This document shows, one piece after another, positions 61,497-64,000 of a stretch of 64,000 nucleotides of DNA; the first letter of the stretch is position 1, and every line of letters begins with the position of its first letter. This DNA comes from Laceyella sediminis (GTDB lineage: Bacteria > Bacillota > Bacilli > Thermoactinomycetales > Thermoactinomycetaceae). Under the pieces are notes generated by a model. The model saw only the letters and a list, made by a program, of their open reading frames with translations, did no database searches and was not told the origin of the DNA. The position numbers and the translations under genes are program-made. Location of the stretch: NCBI RefSeq assembly GCF_003003125.1, contig NZ_PVTZ01000006.1, forward strand, positions 62,001 to 126,000, written 5' to 3'.

Positions 61497-62124
61497 TCGC
61501 CATCACCCTTTCCACAAATCGGTTTATCAACAGGCCGTCTTTGCGGCCATCCGTCTCAATGCCGCTGGACACATCCACCCCATCTGGGCCGTATCTCCTG
61601 ATCAAGGCACCTACATTGTCAGGATGCAATCCCCCAGCCACCCACACAGGGAGACCATACGCTTTTGCCGCTTTCTGCCACTGGGGAATTCCTGTCCAAT
61701 CGAATGATTTTCCAGAGCCCCCTTGGGCCGAATCTAACAGGATGCGGTCAATCCATGGCGCATATTCCGACAGTCCTGCTTCTGATACCGGTCGCGCTGA
61801 GGCGTCAAACACCTTGCAGAGACTGACCCCAACCATCTTTTTCAATGTTTCGCAATAAGCAGGAGACTCGGTTCCATGCAACTGCAACACATCAAACGAA
61901 TAACGGGTTTGCCATGCTACGGCATCTACCAGAGAGGCATCTTTCAACACAGCCACCTTTTTTAAGCCTGCCGGCACGGCTGACAGCATTTCCGGCAAAT
62001 GGTCGAGGGAAACCGTCCGCCGCCGGCCGGGGACCATGACGAATCCGATCGACTCGATAGGGAGCCTGGTTGCCATACGCACGTCTTCCACCGTTTGAAA
62101 CCCGCACAACTTGATTCCCGTCAT
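61441..62124 (-). CDS. trpF: Phosphoribosylanthranilate isomerase
   Basis: TrpF catalyses the Amadori rearrangement of phosphoribosylanthranilate. The 227-residue TIM barrel has the opening [14 protein letters not shown] with the catalytic Cys, [19 protein letters not shown], the catalytic Asp in [27 protein letters not shown] and DVSSGIE. The C-terminal ~25 residues ([16 protein letters not shown]) extend beyond the family core because of the overlap with trpB. Confidence 0.95.
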   Translation of the reverse strand: MTGIKLCGFQTVEDVRMATRLPIESIGFVMVPGRRRTVSLDHLPEMLSAVPAGLKKVAVLKDASLVDAVAWQTRYSFDVLQLHGTESPAYCETLKKMVGVSLCKVFDASARPVSEAGLSEYAPWIDRILLDSAQGGSGKSFDWTGIPQWQKAAKAYGLPVWVAGGLHPDNVGALIRRYGPDGVDVSSGIETDGRKDGLLINRFVERVMASGDEEERGGGTEGVLEIR

Positions 62125-62903
62125 GCCGACCCCGCCCGCTTCAACCCTGAAAGCGCTCGCGCTGGATCGGCTTGACGCATCAGGTATTCACCCACCAAAA
62201 TTCCTTTAACGCCCGCTTCGCGCATCCGTTTGGCATCTTTTGGCGCATGGATGCCGCTTTCGCCGATGACGGGAAGGTGGGTCGGCAAGAGCGGCCGCAA
62301 TCGCTCTGTCACGGCCAAGTCCGTCTCAAAGGTCTCTAGATTGCGGTTATTGATGCCGATCACATCCGCTTGGCAAGCGAGTGCATCATCGATCTCACGT
62401 TCATCGTGGATTTCTACCAACACTTCCATACCCAAGCGGTGAGCCGTATCACTAAGTAGCTGTAGCCGCTTCCTGTCAAGCGCGGCCACGATCAACAAGA
62501 TGGCGTCGGCGCCGATCAACTTACTCTCCAAGACTTGGAGCGGATCAATGATAAAATCTTTGCGCAAGACGGGCAATGCAACTCGTTCTTTCACTTTCAC
62601 CAAGTTGGCGGTAGAGCCTTTGAAAAAAACGGCGTCCGTCAACACGGAAATAGCGTTGGCTCCGCCTTCCTCATAAGCGGTGGCGATCGGAACTGGGTCC
62701 ACCCGTTCACGAATAATTCCTTTGGACGGAGATGCCGGTTTGATCTCGGCGATCACCCCCAATTCCTTTTCGGCACACAAACGTTCCGCCAAAGAAACCC
62801 CCTTCGGCATTCGCTCCGCCCGTTCCCAACTCTCTTCCGTATAGCTCTGGGTTAACTGTGTCAGTTCCAACCGCTTTTGGGTGAGAATCTTCTCAAGAAA
62901 CAT
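62121..62903 (-). CDS. trpC: Indole-3-glycerol phosphate synthase
   Basis: TrpC closes the indole ring. The 260-residue TIM barrel shows AEIKPASPSKGII, ISVLTDAVFFKGS, LRKDFIIDPLQV (catalytic Lys), DAILLIVAAL, GINNRNLETFETDL and GESGIHAP. It overlaps the end of trpD by 11 bases and its stop overlaps the trpF start. Confidence 0.97.
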   Translation of the reverse strand: MFLEKILTQKRLELTQLTQSYTEESWERAERMPKGVSLAERLCAEKELGVIAEIKPASPSKGIIRERVDPVPIATAYEEGGANAISVLTDAVFFKGSTANLVKVKERVALPVLRKDFIIDPLQVLESKLIGADAILLIVAALDRKRLQLLSDTAHRLGMEVLVEIHDEREIDDALACQADVIGINNRNLETFETDLAVTERLRPLLPTHLPVIGESGIHAPKDAKRMREAGVKGILVGEYLMRQADPARALSGLKRAGSA

Positions 62904-63921
62904 GGGCGACCTCCTTTGACAAGCGAATCACTTCTGCCAGCTTGCGGCAAGCTGCCCCGGAACGGATGATCCACAGCGCTTCTTTGACTCCCTCAGACAG
63001 TGTGGGGGCTTTGCCTGCCAAGTATAAGGCTGCACCCGCGTTCAAGGCCACGATATCGCGCGGTCCGCCTGTAATCCGCCCGTCAAAAATGCCTCGTATC
63101 AACGTCGCATTCTCGTCCGGCGTGCCCCCGCTTAAAGTTTCGCGCGCCACTCGCTCCAAGCCTAATGCTTCTGGTGAAACCTCATAAGTCGTCACGCGCC
63201 CGTCCTTTAATTCGCTCACTTTCGTTTCCGCCGCATTGGTCAGTTCATCCATGCCATCCAATCCAGCCACAACCATGGCGCGCTTGATACCCAACCGTTG
63301 CAACACATAAGCGACTGGCTCCGTCAAATCCGCATCATACACGCCAACCAACTGCACCTTCACACCAGCCGGATTGCACAAAGGGCCTAAGAGATTAAAA
63401 AACGTACGAAATCCCAATTGCTTGCGAGTTGGCATCACATGTTTCATCGCCGGATGATACAATTGTGCGAACAAAAATGACAAGCCCGTCTGTTCTAGCA
63501 GTCGGTTGGCTTCCTCCGGTGCGAGTCGGATCTGCACCCCCAACGCTTCCAGTACATCGGCGCTCCCGCTCTGACTCGAGGCGGCCCGGTTTCCGTGTTT
63601 TACTACCGGAACCCCGCCTGCGGCCACGACAAAGGCCGCGGCCGTTGAAATATTGAAAGCCTTTCTGCCAGAGCCTCCTGTGCCGCAGGTATCCACCGCA
63701 TCAGCAAACCGCAACGGCAGGGGCACCGCCAGGGAACGCATTGCTTGCGCAAATCCAAGAAGTTCGTCCTCTGTTTCTCCTTTCATCCGCAACGAGGTGA
63801 GCAAGCTGGCGATTTGAACCGGCGTTGCGTTTCCCTCCATCATACATTCCATCGCCTGTCTCGCTTCTGCCGCTGTCAAATGCTCCCCTGCAACGACTTT
63901 TTTCACCAAGTTCGCGATCAT
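62893..63921 (-). CDS. trpD: Anthranilate phosphoribosyltransferase
   Basis: TrpD transfers phosphoribose from PRPP to anthranilate. The 342 residues include the PRPP-binding DTCGTGGSGRKAFNIST, KHGNRAASSQSGSADVLEALG, HPAMKHVMPTRKQLGFRTFFNLLGPL and the GLDGMDELTNA segment. The ATG overlaps the trpE stop (ATGA). No trpG follows, consistent with the Bacillus pattern where the amidotransferase is shared with folate synthesis elsewhere. Confidence 0.97.
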   Translation of the reverse strand: MIANLVKKVVAGEHLTAAEARQAMECMMEGNATPVQIASLLTSLRMKGETEDELLGFAQAMRSLAVPLPLRFADAVDTCGTGGSGRKAFNISTAAAFVVAAGGVPVVKHGNRAASSQSGSADVLEALGVQIRLAPEEANRLLEQTGLSFLFAQLYHPAMKHVMPTRKQLGFRTFFNLLGPLCNPAGVKVQLVGVYDADLTEPVAYVLQRLGIKRAMVVAGLDGMDELTNAAETKVSELKDGRVTTYEVSPEALGLERVARETLSGGTPDENATLIRGIFDGRITGGPRDIVALNAGAALYLAGKAPTLSEGVKEALWIIRSGAACRKLAEVIRLSKEVAHVS

Positions 63922-64000
63922 CTCAACCCCTCCATGGATTCGCTCTGTTTAGCCATGGCCAACGCCGTCAACATTCCCTTGGCTTTGTGCGATGTTTCCA
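63918..64000 (-). CDS. trpE: Anthranilate synthase component I, C-terminal end (partial)
   Basis: The last 26 codons of a minus-strand gene (ETSHKAKGMLTALAMAKQSE...GLR, TGA at 63920-63918) are visible. The ET.HKAKGML pattern is typical of the C-terminal helix of TrpE, and the position directly before trpD with an ATGA overlap supports it. The rest lies to the right of the window. Confidence 0.75.
   Translation of the reverse strand, partial: ETSHKAKGMLTALAMAKQSESMEGLR

Overview
The window looks like the chromosome of an endospore-forming Bacillota of the Bacillales type, moderately GC-rich; a relative of the Thermoactinomycetaceae is plausible but is an inference. The evidence is a gerA-type germination operon, YpjB and YpiB/ReoY homologues, bacillithiol genes (bshA, bshB1), a Bacillus-type qcrABC menaquinol:cytochrome c reductase, and the trpEDCFBA-hisC-tyrA-aroA supraoperon in the Bacillus subtilis order. 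No tRNA, rRNA, CRISPR array, prophage or intact insertion sequence was seen.

Layout. 1-960: the end of an AT-rich secreted-protein gene and decayed DNA. 960-2850: a consensus promoter and a T-box leader with two antiterminator/terminator modules, driving an aromatic amino acid permease. 2900-9130: a lipase-like hydrolase, a His/Lys/Asn-rich probable spore-coat protein, the gerA-type operon and a DUF2935 gene. 9290-21475 (minus): a twelve-gene anaerobic cobalamin operon under a cobalamin riboswitch, ending in a Ni/Co transporter. 21700-25140: a histidine phosphatase gene split by a one-base shift, a MATE exporter, a PCYCGC lipoprotein and two copies of a MITE-like repeat. 25190-29290: hssRS-hrtBA-like heme sensing and efflux, with a candidate HssR box. 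29300-38140: HXXEE protein, TPR protein, panBCD, a membrane cupredoxin-like protein, an ADP-ribosylglycohydrolase and several small unknowns. 38425-39620: an RlmA-type 23S rRNA methyltransferase behind a probable ribosome-mediated attenuator with leader peptide MLHFIRFR. 39616-40656: a stand-alone, divergent reverse transcriptase. 40850-53850: birA, cca, bshA, bshB1, mgsA, a PLP deaminase-like gene, dapB, ypjD, ypjC, ypjB, ypjA, qcrCBA, ypiF and ypiB, close to the B. subtilis order. 53979-64000: two unknowns, then aroA, tyrA, hisC, trpABFCD and the end of trpE.

Most minus-strand genes are tightly packed with ATGA-type overlaps, which indicates large co-transcribed units. RNA-based control is frequent here: a T-box, a cobalamin riboswitch and an antibiotic-type attenuator. 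The observations most worth following are the rlmA attenuator, the T-box with one Stem I but two terminators, the frameshifted histidine phosphatase with a canonical slippery heptamer, and the altered reverse transcriptase.
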